From NCBI GenBank assembly GCA_963920575.1, contig OY986966.1, positions 17,045,888 to 17,109,887 on the forward strand: a stretch of 64,000 bases of DNA. The letters are read 5' to 3'. This DNA comes from Narthecium ossifragum (lineage: Eukaryota > Streptophyta > Magnoliopsida > Dioscoreales > Nartheciaceae). Positions 45,336-57,200 of the stretch are shown here, piece after piece; positions within the stretch are counted from its first letter, which is position 1, and each line of letters begins with the position of its first letter. Both the position numbers and the translations under genes were made by a program. Below the pieces are notes generated by a model. That model made no database searches, was not told where the DNA came from, and saw only the letters and a list, made by a program, of their open reading frames with translations.

Positions 45336-45818
45336 AGAAAACCGCCAGTCTATCCTCACATCGTCGGCAAGATCTTAATGCTAAGTTACGATGATAGGGG
45401 GGGCTAACCGTAATGTGGGATATTCTCCCTTCTTTTTCTTTGACGGGGAAGAGGCGGAGAAATCGTGCTCGGCGGAGGTCGACGGCGTTGGGGAAGACGT
45501 GGAGGTCGCGGCTCGGCGGAAGTCGCGGCAATGGTGGTTTCTTCAAGCGACGGCGGGTTTCACCGGGGAGGAAGCTTTCTCGTTTGAAGCATGGGTTAGA
45601 GTAAGGTGATAGGGTTGAACGGTGGGGTAGAACCGTAGAGGATGGAGTTAAAGTGGATGGTGCACAAGGTAAAACCAGGTATTGGATTAGTGAGAGGATG
45701 AAGGGTATTGGATTAGTGAGAGGGTGAAGGGTAATATGGGATATATGAAAAATGGTACGTGGTGCATCTTGTAATATGTTGTATTCAGAAAGTTGAGTGT
45801 GGTGCACCTAGTAAAACG
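45336..45818. other. Right subterminal region of MULE-2
   Basis: No convincing gene. A 28-bp direct repeat around GGTATTGGATTAGTGAGAGG occurs twice at about 45677-45731. GTGCACC words recur towards the end. It probably holds the promoter that reads inward to the PMD gene. Confidence 0.6.
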
Positions 45819-45858
45819 GGTGTACTCATAAATTGTGATGGTGCATATAAAACCACCC
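45819..45858 (-). repeat. Right terminal inverted repeat of MULE-2
   Basis: Read inward it starts GGGTGGTTTTATATGCACC. It is followed by the TSD TTAATAAAT. Confidence 0.88.
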
Positions 45859-45867
45859 TTAATAAAT

Positions 45868-47310
45868 AAAAATTGATTGAATGAAATCCCTATCATGGCC
45901 AGATGAGTTATTCCCTAATGTGCGAAGCATTTTTTTTGGGAACTTACTCACTTTGAGAAAATCCTTTTTATGTATATCCCGAGGACATGTAATGGAACCG
46001 CTGACTTCTTAACGAATAGGGGAAAGGGCATTACAACTCCCTTTCTTTGGACTGCAGAGATAGGGGTTCCTATACCTGTGGCATCCCTTCTTTTGTGTAG
46101 CTTAGATCTCTTATGTAGCTTTTTACTGCTTTTATAAGCCCTTCCGGCTCAACTGATTATAAAAAAAAAGAAAAAGAAAAAGAAATCCCTGTCCTATATC
46201 GCTGTCTGATTTCCGCTACAAGAGTGACTGATTACAAGTATGTTGAACGATTGGTTTTGTTCTAAAAAGCATGAGCTTAGCCATGCATAAATTATTGAGA
46301 GGAAAATCAAAGCGACCTGATTTTGATTTCATAAATTCTTTATATGATAGGGTCATTCCTCAAATCCTTCACCATTTTTTTCCCCTAAAAGTACAATTTT
46401 TACATATAAGGTTTTTTTTTAAGGGGACATGAATCTTGTTGACTTATATGATCCAAGAACACCATGGACCTACAATATTTGGGGTAATCATAATGATCGT
46501 ACCCAGTCACGATCGATGTCGGCTCACCTAAATTCAACTTAATTTCATGACCCCGTGCGCAAAATTACCGGGAAAAGATCAAATCTGGTCCCTCCATAAG
46601 CACATCATGATCAATCCCTTTCATGATTAGCAGCTTGGCGTCGGGGAATGATTCTTCTTATTGTTGCAACTATTGGGCCAGCTTGCTTTTCTCAGAAGTA
46701 TCTTACTAGTATATAATGTCCTGTAATGAAGAAAAGTTTTGATGAGAATACTGAGATATGGGAATGTTTAGTGGAATTATTTGTTTGCATCTTGTAAAAG
46801 TAATCCCTTTATTTTTTTTGTTCTCTGTGACTCTGATGCTTGCGGTCATCTTCGAATGAGGTCATGGAGAACACACGTAGACGATTGATGCGCATGGGAA
46901 TAACGACACTGTCCCCTTGGTTGGAATGAATTATTATTATTCGAAAACTGAGTGGGATTATAATTTATAAAGGATGGATGCCGAAAGGTGGAAGGGTTAA
47001 TTACTATCAAAACCTTCATTGTTTAGTTAGACACAGAGAAAAAATATATAACATCAAATCAATGTGACATAATTTGTTGAATGCTTGAACGTGTCAAGTG
47101 TCAACCACAGGCCGGTCCTTGGGTGGCAACGCTGTTTGGACAAATGTCCAGCATTAGCTAGTCGAACTAGTTTTCATAGGTACTAAGGGATTAGAAGGTG
47201 TGAACATTAATTTGACTTCTATCAATAGACAGAATATAATTGCATCAGGAAAAACCAATTTAGTTTTTGTTCTTGAATTGACCTCCAAGCTAGGAGCAAT
47301 ATATATCAAG
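45868..47310. other. Intergenic, no gene seen
   Basis: AT-rich with no supported coding frame. A/G-rich tracts near 46165-46186 could be the tail of a non-LTR element, but nothing upstream confirms it. Confidence 0.6.
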
Positions 47311-47313
47311 TGA

Positions 47314-47572
47314 GGCCTCGTTTGATATGGGAATAACCTTATTTCGGGATTAAGGGACTTTATTCTCGATTTCGGGAATAACTTTGTAATGATTACTTTG
47401 AATAAGGGAAAAGTAGAGTGGAGACTGGGAATAACTTTGTAATGATTACTTGGAATAGGAAAAGGTGTTTGGGGAATAAAGTGTGGAATAAGTAGTGGAT
47501 TCGGAAATATTTCTGAAATATTCCAAGAATATTCCCTTATTCTCGTTTGGTATTCCCATACCAAACGGGGCC
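47314..47572. mobile_element. PIF/Harbinger-like MITE
   Basis: 259 bp with inverted ends GGCCTCGTTTGATATGGGAATA and, read inward from the right, GGCCCCGTTTGGTATGGGAA. The flanking 3-bp repeat is TGA (47311-47313, 47573-47575). The word GGGAATAACTTTGTAATGAT is repeated inside. Confidence 0.8.
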
Positions 47573-47611
47573 TGAAGGTTCTCATTGCAAAATCAATCAA
47601 AATAAAATTAA

Positions 47612-47762
47612 GGGTCCGTTTGGATTAAGGATATGATAAGTTTGTATGTTGGATAAAGTAAAAGTTATGTAAGCATTAAAGGTAGTTATATAAGATTGTG
47701 AATAAAGTGTTTGGATGTATAAATGGGGTTTATATATACTTATTCTCAATCTAAACATACCC
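47612..47762. mobile_element. Small Tourist-like MITE
   Basis: 151 bp with ends GGGTCCGTTTGGATTAAG and, read inward from the right, GGGTATGTTTAGATTGAG, flanked by TAA on both sides (47609-47611, 47763-47765). Confidence 0.78.
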
Positions 47763-48742
47763 TAAAACATAATAATGGGAATAAGGTGTTTTGCAACTTC
47801 CTTTGAAGCCAATACTTATGATAAGATGGACGAGTTAAGAGAGAATAAAATAGAAACATCTTATGAGAAAATGTCAACGAACTTACATGACTGTATCTAT
47901 TATAAAATGATCATACAAAAGATTTTAGTTAGGAACCTTTGCACCATCCAGGACTAATAGCAATCCAACAACAATTGCACTACCTAGCTTTAGTATCGGT
48001 ACTCATACAAAAACGACAAGAGCCATTTCTGACAACTAATAAAGAACACAACAAGAGATTTGTTGATAACATCATGTGTGACTTTGAATTAATTAATGGT
48101 GAGTCTAAAACTTAAATTAATAAAAGGTTATATATATAAACGAAAATTAATGATACAACAAGCATAGCCAGCATACCAGATAACTTGTGCTCATACTGCT
48201 CGTATGATTGAATTATTTAATTGTAGATTATATTCATGTTGATCATCATATCAGACATATGCTCCATCTAGCACAAATTGGTTTGTTTTACGCCTGAGAG
48301 CTGGATGATCAATTTAGTCGTCTTGAGCCTTCCAATGGTGTAATAAACCCATATCCTTGCAAAGACGAAGAGTCTCTCGTGCCTATGCTTCTAAAGCTAG
48401 TATTTCTCACTCGACCTCATTAAATGAATTAGCTGCCATCTCTTACATCATTCCGTAAGCCATCCCGTGGCAGTTATGGAACTTCAAGAGGTGACATGAT
48501 AGTAACTAAAATTACGATTTTCTCAAAGTTTGTAGAGTTGTCAAATGATTGTCATTCTTTTCCTTAGAACTAGAGCGTCTTTCACTGTGGCTCTGATATA
48601 AGTTCTTAAGATCTTATTGGACAAATAAAATGCGGCCTAAGTAAGCATCCATAAATCTAAATAAGAAAAACTACATGCGATCAATAGGAGATAAAATCCA
48701 CTTTAAAACCATTAAGCATAGACGATCTCTTTAGGGCTCTAA

Positions 48743-50168
48743 GGGCATCCGCATCAGATGCCTCAAACCTTGCCCTACCCTATAATAGGGAGGCAAATAT
48801 AGGGAAGTGGCTAAAATACAGTATGCAGTAGCCACCCTTGCCCTTCCCTCTAATAGGGAAGGGAAGAGCTACAATGCTCCCTATAAACTATTCCCAAATA
48901 ATAGACATGATGGATATTTATATAAAAGCAACAAAACCATTAAATGTGACTACCAACGAGAGCTTCTTTCTAGCCATCTCACTTCTCTTCTCACCTTTGT
49001 CTCATCTTTCACCAACGTGAGCTCGCCGTTGATTCTGTCGATGGCGAAGCACGATCCCTTCCTTCTCGACGAGTCGCGACCCTTTGACCACTCTCCCCTT
49101 AATCCCGTCCATTTATCTCGTCATCGATCTCCTCCAAAGGTACACTCCTTTGTCACTTCCCTAGTTTAATCATCTCTGCTCTGATTGTTTTTAGTTGCGA
49201 ATGGATTTAATATTGATCGACACATTTGATGATCCAAGATGCAAGAGGATTTTGTTTGGGAATAATTTTAATGCTAATTTGATATTCCAATTTGGGCGTT
49301 TTCGACCACAGTTTTAGATTTTCTTTGATGTTAGCATTCGATTATAGTTTCAAATTTTCTGAGTTTTTATTAGGTTAGATGAGCTACTATTTATTATCCT
49401 AAATAAGCTTTCATCTCCTTACAGTAAATTACGAACAATATTTGCACATCGTTTATTGGGACCACCACGTGAAGTTGATCTTGCTTTACGCTCCATTCCT
49501 TCCTTTGCACATTTCAACGCTAGAAGTTCTTCCAGCTTTTCATCAGAGGACGAGTCGTCGCAGATATCCTTTTGACGTTTCCAAAAGAAATCCATAAAGA
49601 AGAGAAAATGGTGGAGAACTCAATTTGATATGGAAGACAATAGAGTTAAAAGCATGGATAAAGATGGGAATGATAAACACATTAGTCTACTTGTATTGAC
49701 AATGTATGACTATTGTAAAATATGACCGTTAGAATTATAGTCATTGGAATACAATTGTTAGAAATATAGTTGTTGAAAATATAGTCGTTAGAAATTTAGT
49801 CGTTGGAACATGGCCATTAGTATATTATTGGTGAAATATATCCGTTAAAATATGACCGTTAAAAATTTAACTGATGGATTTGAAGCATTTAACTATTGAT
49901 ATAAAAACCTAATTATTTATTTTATGATATATTTTAATATAAATATATCTCTATGATTAATGACATAATATAATATTTAATTATTATAATTATATGACTA
50001 TTAAATAATAAATGAAGAATAGAGTAAAAAAAAAAATGAAAGAATGAGTATTTTATTAATGTATGAAATGATATCCTGGGCGTTGTAAATAAAAAAGTTA
50101 TAAAATAAGAAAATAATATATATTAAAACATTGTAAGGTGAAAGGACGAGGGAGCTGATGCGGTTGCC
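48743..50168. mobile_element. Probable PIF/Harbinger-like non-autonomous element
   Basis: Ends GGGCATCCGCATCAGATGCC and, read inward from the right, GGCAACCGCATCAGCTCCC. About 1.4 kb. A clear 3-bp TSD is not visible (TAA on the left, ACT on the right). The left half holds a short frame with an ATG at 49039 that I cannot identify. The right half holds a tandem series of CGTTAGAA-like words (49722-49870) and then AT-rich DNA. It ends about 330 bp before the SCAB1 leader. Confidence 0.55.
49722..49870. repeat. CGTTA(G/A)AA short tandem repeat
   Basis: About nine degenerate units spaced 15-20 bp, with the pattern ATAGTCGTTAGAA or ATATGACCGTTAAAA. No coding frame. Confidence 0.65.
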
Positions 50169-50479
50169 ACTGAAACCCTCGAAAGCCTTTACGTACCTGT
50201 GCATCAGATGTAGTACCCTCTGAAAATAGTCACAGACTCCAGGAGAGCATCCACTGTTTCTGCTCTTTCTGGAACCTGACAAACGTTACAATCCAAAAGA
50301 GCAGGAGCAAAGACTAGCAATCTGGAATTTTTTTTTTCCCCACGCATCCCACGGTCATCTATCCCCGCGTCCATTTCGAATAGAAGACGCTCGGAAAAGG
50401 ACCTTGGTGGCCCAACCCCCCCACCCGCCAAAAGAACGAAAAAAGGGCCTCTTTTGGTAAAAGCTTCTTTTGGCATATG

Positions 50480-50748
50480 GGATTCGTGCCGACGAAGCTC
50501 TCTCTCTCTCTCTCTCTCTTGCTTCCCCCCTCGAGTCGAATCGCCGACTCTCTTCCAAGTTCAAATCTCCGTCCGCCCAATTTTTATCCAACTTCAACTC
50601 TGTAGTATTTCTATGAATATATTTCTTCTCGGGTTGTGTGTTTTTTTTTATTATAATAAATTTGTTGTTTGAAACTTTGAATCGAATAAAGAAGGAAACA
50701 GAGACGAGATTAGAAGGCTCCAAAGAGAGGAACTACGCGAGCCGATTG
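50480..50748 (+). promoter_or_regulatory. SCAB1: Probable SCAB1 5' leader with CT repeat
   Basis: A 22-bp CT run at 50498-50519, of a kind common in plant leaders, is followed by CT- and TC-rich DNA. A donor-like ATTG|GTGAGC at 50748/50749 suggests a leader exon, with an acceptor at TAAACAG (51240) or TTAG (51256) before the start codon. The promoter would then lie in the short interval between the Harbinger-like element (ending 50168) and about 50480. Confidence 0.5.
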
Positions 50749-51260
50749 GTGAGCACGCTTTTTCCTTGGGTTCTTGGAAATCTAGGTTCTTGTTATATCC
50801 ACTTCGATTCTTGTTTGAAACTTTTTTGAGCCCGGTGTCGTTTCAGTGCTTTCTTTGATTGTTGACATCCGTCTTCGTCTGAGATTGCTCAGGGAGGTGT
50901 TGGAAATCTAATTCTTAGTGGTTGATGCCATTTTCTTTTTATTTTGGTATGGGATGACGTGAATTCTATGTTTTTTGGACTTGATTGTGTTCTTTGGGTG
51001 TTTTTCTTCATTGATTTGTTTTCAAACACATCTACTTTACTCTGTTTTGCTGATCTCATAGAAGCTACTCTTGTCACTACGTTGATTGCTACTAACATCC
51101 GATATATCATTTTTAGGGTGTAATTTTTTAAAAAATTTGCTCAAAGTGATAGCTTTTTGTTGATTTAGGAAGGAAACACTTTGTTTTTTCATGCCATTTG
51201 TTTCCAATTTTAATCTTGGCGCCAATTTTGATGGTAAACAGAGTATTTGGGGTTAGATCA

Positions 51261-54200
51261 ATGACAAGGTTATCCCGAGGTTTCGGAGACACGATGAACG
51301 GGGAGGCAGTTCCATCAGTGTCACTGGATGTGAACTTTGCTTCGAATCGTTTCCCAACCTATAAGCTGGGAGCTGATAATGTGATTATTGAGTCACAAGA
51401 GAGCCCTGAAGTGCCCTCGCTAAAAGAGATAGTGGCGAAGGAGACCGCCCAGCTATTGGCCCAGCAGCAGCGACTCTCTGTTCGTGACCTTGCCGAGAAG
51501 TTTGAGAATGGTCTGGATACTGCGGCCAGGTTGTCTGACGAGGTTCTGTCCCCAAGCTGTGCATAATATAATACGCTTCGGTCGTTTCTGTGTATGCCCA
51601 TCTGTATACTTTTCATACAGTGATCAGTACAAATGTTGCACCAGCTGTTTACTGCTCTGAGGCCCACGTCCTTGTTTTTATATACTGCATCAGATTACAA
51701 TCTTTGCCTTATTTGTCTTGATTTCATATTTTCAGGCAAAGTGGAGAGATGTGACTTCATTGGACAAACATGTCCTTCTGAAGAAGCTAAGGGATGTGCT
51801 GGAATCACTTAGAGGCCGTGTGGCAGGTCGTAACAAGGACGATGCCGAGGAGGCAATTACCATGGTTTGTTATCCATATACTTGATTGTACTTATCTCTC
51901 ATTTCCATGACATAGAGCAAATCAGTATAAGCCATTTCCTACCATATGCTACTCAGGGCTTGAATGTTATCATGTGACATAGTAATTATCTGCAACGTCT
52001 TTCTTTTATGGGTGCTTAGCCTCACACTCATAGAGACTGATTCATTGGCAGTATATGAATTTGAGGATAGAGTAATCTCACTCACTCACTCACAATCAAA
52101 AGTTTTCTTGTTCCCACTACCAGAAACTTTTAACCTGTGCTCCATTTGTTGCTTAATAAAGTTTACCTATCTGACCACAAGGTGCAGCATATAGCTACTG
52201 GATCACATGCTTTTTTTCTCGAGCAAGTGAATCATATAAAATCTCCACCATACCTAATTTTGCATGTAGTCAGCTTTCGTAATCTTTAGTCAGGCCCATT
52301 AGGGTCAAGACCAAACTGAGATCACACTGAAACTTTGTATTAGATGGTAATGTGATGTTTCAGTATATTAAGCAAGCAAATAAGTAGAAAATATTGGTAA
52401 ATTAAGAGAGTTGTTGACTTGTGTATCGACTGCTTGCACTTGCTACTGCAGATTATTTTCTTATGTTACCATGCAACAAGGTTAATTCATGTTGAAAAGG
52501 CAAGTTTGGGGTGAAATTTCATATAGGCATATGTGCTGTTACTACTTACTAGTGTCATTGGTTTGGCTGTCTTGCCATTCTTATTGCCTCTTGTGCTATG
52601 TTTGGCTAAGTAAAGTCTAAGCTCATCAGCAAGCACACATTCTGTAGGTAGAAGCTTTAGCAGTTCAGTTAACTCAAAGAGAAGGAGAGTTGCTTCTGGA
52701 AAAAGCAGAAGTTAAAAAGCTAGCGACAGTTCTGAAGAAGGTGAACTTGAATATTTGTTGAGAGAATTTAATCTTATGTTTGGTCTGACATTAAAACAAG
52801 AAAGTATCTTTCTTTTACTTGATGCAACTACTTCTTACTTAACCTGTTTTATAAATAGCGCTGCTGCTCAATTAAACAAAATATATTTATGTCTTGCAAA
52901 TCATCTTGTACTCTGGATGTATTTATTCTTTGGAGATCTTCAAAAGTCTAAATTGCTGCATAGAGAGGAAATGGCTCAGTCATCCACGAGCAGAGGTTTT
53001 TGAGCAGTGGGACCATTTCCGAAGAAGACTACTGATGTCAGAATTGTTTGATCAAATTTTCAAAAATCCAGACAAGATTGGTAGATTGGGTTAGATTTGA
53101 TAGAAACTGGCATATCTAGCTGTCTCGAACTTAGTTGAACTAAGAAATGCCCAAAATTCATTTTGAACTGGGGTTTTATTGGTTTCAACTGCTCGAAACA
53201 GATGATCATCATAGGTGAACTGGGCTGGTTCAAGATAACGCTAAGCTGCAAAAAAGTTTTATTTAAACCCAAGTGGGTTTTGAACACATATTGTTTTTAT
53301 TTGAACTATTGTAACTCTATAATCAGTGAGAAACAAAGTGATTATTCTAAGCATTTCTTTCGAGGTATGTGAAACCATAACCGTGGCAATGGGTCACGTT
53401 GTTGGGCATTACATACTAAAACTGACTTCTGATTCTACTAATTGTCAAGTTAAATTTCCTTTGACATGTACCAGAAGATTGCTAATCATTTAAGTTGCAT
53501 AGATGCAATGCCTACCGTGTTCTCAGTCCACATGCAATGATCTGTAAAATGAATGTCATTTTAGCAGACCCTTTGTAATTAATTGTATGTATGTTATTAT
53601 TTTTTGCGAAGGCTTCTCTCTCGCTCTTGTTCCTGGGATGAATGGTGGTTAGTCTGTAGTCAAACAGATATACGCTCTTGTTCTCACTTGGTCCTGATAT
53701 GATAACATCATCACTTGAATTTTGAGACTCCTGGGACATTGATTTATTCTCAATATTGTATGGAAGCTTCTCTCTAGTCCTAAATGAATGCTTCTACTTA
53801 ATCATGTTTCCAGGCTTCTGAAGATGCCAAAAGAGTAGTTGAAGAGGAAAGGGCTTTTGCTCGCACAGAAATTGAAAGTGCCAAAGCAGCAGTGCAGAGG
53901 GTTGTACAGGTTCTTAATGAACAAGAGCAATTATCTAAAAGCACGGATAACCAGGTTGGTCTTGGATGGCCAGTGATATATTATAGATCATCCTTTTCCT
54001 TTTATTCCTAACCATAGCTGGTCTCTACTTCATTGGGTCAGTTTTTTTTTTTAACCAATTGTTACCTTGACGACTTATTTAAACTGAAGCATGTCATTAC
54101 TTTCCCCAATCTTTTTGAAGCTCTGTGCATGATTTATTTAGTTACTTTGTATGCTCTTACTAAGTGATACTCTGGCACCAAGCTTCCTTGAGTATGTTAC

Positions 54201-57200
54201 TACCTTGTATTCCTTTTCAATAGTTTGTAATCTTGTGATGTAAGCGTGTAGTATTTAATGTTTGTCCTGTGTTTTTCTTGTTATTTTCATCCTGGCTCAT
54301 ATGGCGAAGTTGGAGAGGCATACTTTTATCATCTCTACAGCCTAATATCTCAGCAAAACTAATCTCATGCATGTATCCTCCCTTCTGTCATGTAATCAGT
54401 CATCAGATATCTGCTTGCAATGTGATCATTGACTTATTTGTGTTACACATGCTCAGGTAAGAAATGATTACTTGCCATCTTCTTGCTAGTCCCTACATAG
54501 TATATGCCTATATGGTGCTTCTTTATGAACCTATCTTCCTCCAGGAATTTCATCCTTACACCTCCACTAACAAAGTTTGTGATACTTTATAGAAGTTTTA
54601 AGTATATAAATCATTAAAGGGATCCCTTTTTTTGTCTTTCAGTAGAATGTTGTCTTTATTCTCCCATTTTAAAGAAAATTTCATTAATGTCTTTTTTTCT
54701 TGGTGTATTTTCATCTTAGTTGTATAACATTTGATGGGAGTATGGGTCTAGTAAATACCCAAATTTACCGTTTGAGAGGCGGTTTTTCTCATGTTGTGCA
54801 ATTAATCTTCTCCACATCAGTCATTTGTTATGCAGTCATAATTGATTATTAATTCAGTGGAACACAATGTGGATCTCATTTTCTCTCTTCAATTTTGGTG
54901 TCGTGTACCCAAATACTTTAAGGAATCCATCATGATGGAGTGACTACGGCTGGAACAAAATGAGATGACATTCAAATGAGCAAGATAAGAAGAGCTTGAA
55001 AAATTTAGTGGTTTGACGTTGCACCAGGATAGAAGCCAGTTGGAAAAAATTTAAGAAACCTCGAAAAAGAGTTATGTCAGCTTTCATATTTATATCACAT
55101 ATCGTTTCTCTGTTTACTTGATTTAAGAAGCCAATGTTGGTAGTGTACTTTGGTGTTGTTTTTTTGTGAGTTTGTTCGGTAAGCCCCAATTGTGCACATT
55201 TTTAAAGCATTTTCTCTTCTGAAAACTCATTATCAAAAAGCATTTGCCCAGTGCCCATAACCATGAAGGTAACATCAAGTTAGTTTGAGAATAAAGATGG
55301 GAGACATGCACCCAGTGGCACAGATAATTTTGGCATTGGCTACAGCTCTGAGCATTATGGGTTTCTGTTACAATTTTTCCTTGACCATTATATTTAATTT
55401 GCATGAGTCACTGAAGATAATATTCAGGGCATGCCCAAGCATGTTATAAGTTTGCATTAAATACTTCTCAAGGTATGCAGGATATCAATCTGAACCTTCA
55501 AATATTTGAAATTTGAGCCTGTTGATGGTAGTTGCAAGAAAAGATGCTTCCTTGATCGCTTGCTTGCTTTCTCAATGCTGCGACATTTTTCCCACACTTG
55601 CATGTAGGTGTTATTTGCATGTGGCACCAGAGAACTGAGTCTTAACTCTCAAGGTCAATGTTCATGCTAAATTTTTCTTATATTCTGCCTTGTCAACATA
55701 GATTAGGACTGTGTTCCTTTTCAGAATAGAGCATCTTATTAGCTTATCAGTTTTCATACCCAATTCTTATAAAGTGGTGGATGCCTGGCAGATGCTTGCA
55801 TCTGATTTGAGCATCTTGGCAGTGGTTCAGCTGAGGATCATTTTCTAGTTACTTTTGATTGTCTACTATGCACTGTATGATTCCTGTTGTGATTTCGATT
55901 CATAATGATGAATGGAAAGTTAAGTTGAACTACTTGATTACTTAGAAAGTTTTACTCCCCTTGATATCTTCCTTACCTGGCTGTTGTCATGAATATTGGT
56001 TCATTAGAGGAGAACCATATCCAATAACTGCAAGTTTGCTTCTTTCTTTTTTTCTTTGCTATTCTTGTTTCTTTTTGGATCAATTTATATTCTTCTGTAT
56101 GACGCACATTACTGGAGTTAGTTTCTTTTTGTTTGTTCGTATAGTTACTGTTGTCTAATTCTTTTGCATATCCAAAAGGATTTGGACGAGTTGATGAGAG
56201 AAGTTCAAGATGCTAGAAGAATCAAAATGCTACATCAGCCGAGTAGGGTATGATTTTCAAGCAAATGTGTGAAAATACTGTGCTTATAATGTTGGCATAT
56301 TCAGTTTAGTGCAAGATGTTTCTTTTCGGATTAGAATCTGCACTAAATGTATAGTGTTAGAGAAAATCTTAGAGCTGCTCAACCAATTTCCTTGTGTTGT
56401 TTCCAGATTTTTGCATGGATGTATTATGCTTTTTTCTGTCTTGCATCTAGATTATATGCTGGAAATTTGTGTCAATGTTCCCAGCTTCCTAAATCTACTT
56501 CTTGCTAATAACACCTCTAGGTGATGGACATGGAACATGAACTTTATGCACTGCGTATTCAGCTTGCAGAGAAGTCTAGCTGCATTACTCAGCTTCGGAA
56601 AGAGGTTTGATGTTACTATTTCTTTTGTTCCATAATAATTCTAACGTGTCTTCAGAGTGGAATTATTTAGTTTCTCATCTTTATGTTTTGTTTTGGTGGA
56701 TTTTGAGATCAGATATGTGGCTTATATTTGATGAAAATTTGTTGTAAGAGTAAATTAAACTCTCTAGTCTCTTGTAACACGAATGTTGTCTCCTTTGAAT
56801 TAAGCATATATATCCCATGCTAATGCTAAAATCTTCCCTACTTTTGTTGTCAGCGTGCTTGAAATATGATGAGTTAGTCACCAAAATTAAGAATTTTTGC
56901 ATAAAAACTGTAGTTCATGTATATTATGTAAAACATAATTCACTTTATGAAACTAACACATGATGCAAATGTAGAAGCCTGTAACATAAAAGGACATTAG
57001 AAGGTTTTCTTCTCGACATTTTGAGCAATACCTTGTTGATCTCTCTTTTGTTTACCTTCTCCAGCTGGCATTGAGCAAAAAGCTTGAGGATGCTAATTGC
57101 CATTTGTATGAACTAGAGGGTCTTGAAAGCTTAGGCTCGTGTCTGCATATCAGGCCTCAATATAATACTATGGTGGACATGTCGAAGTGCTCTATTCAAT

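Larger units (their letters stand above)
24654..45858. mobile_element. MULE-2: complete Mutator-like element carrying an OTU-transposase and a PMD gene
   Basis: Flanked by a perfect 9-bp TSD TTAATAAAT (24645-24653 and 45859-45867), the length typical for MULEs. The termini are inverted repeats. Span is 21.2 kb, or about 9.2 kb without the nested Athila and its TSD. It holds two convergent genes: a transposase with FAR1-type DNA-binding, MULE catalytic, SWIM and OTU domains, and a plant mobile domain gene. It also has three arrays of CGGTTT/AACCGA hairpins. All recognised genes carry defects or uncertain joints, so it is probably non-autonomous today. Confidence 0.92.

Noticed and set aside
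46165..46186. Poly-A tail of a LINE
   Set aside because: Only an A/G-rich run after a pyrimidine-rich stretch is seen; there is no reverse transcriptase frame and no TSD.
51198..51260. Longer N-terminus for SCAB1 from upstream codons
   Set aside because: The frame is open upstream with an ATG at 51231, but family members begin at the MTR motif (51261), and a good acceptor lies at 51240, so the upstream part is probably intron.
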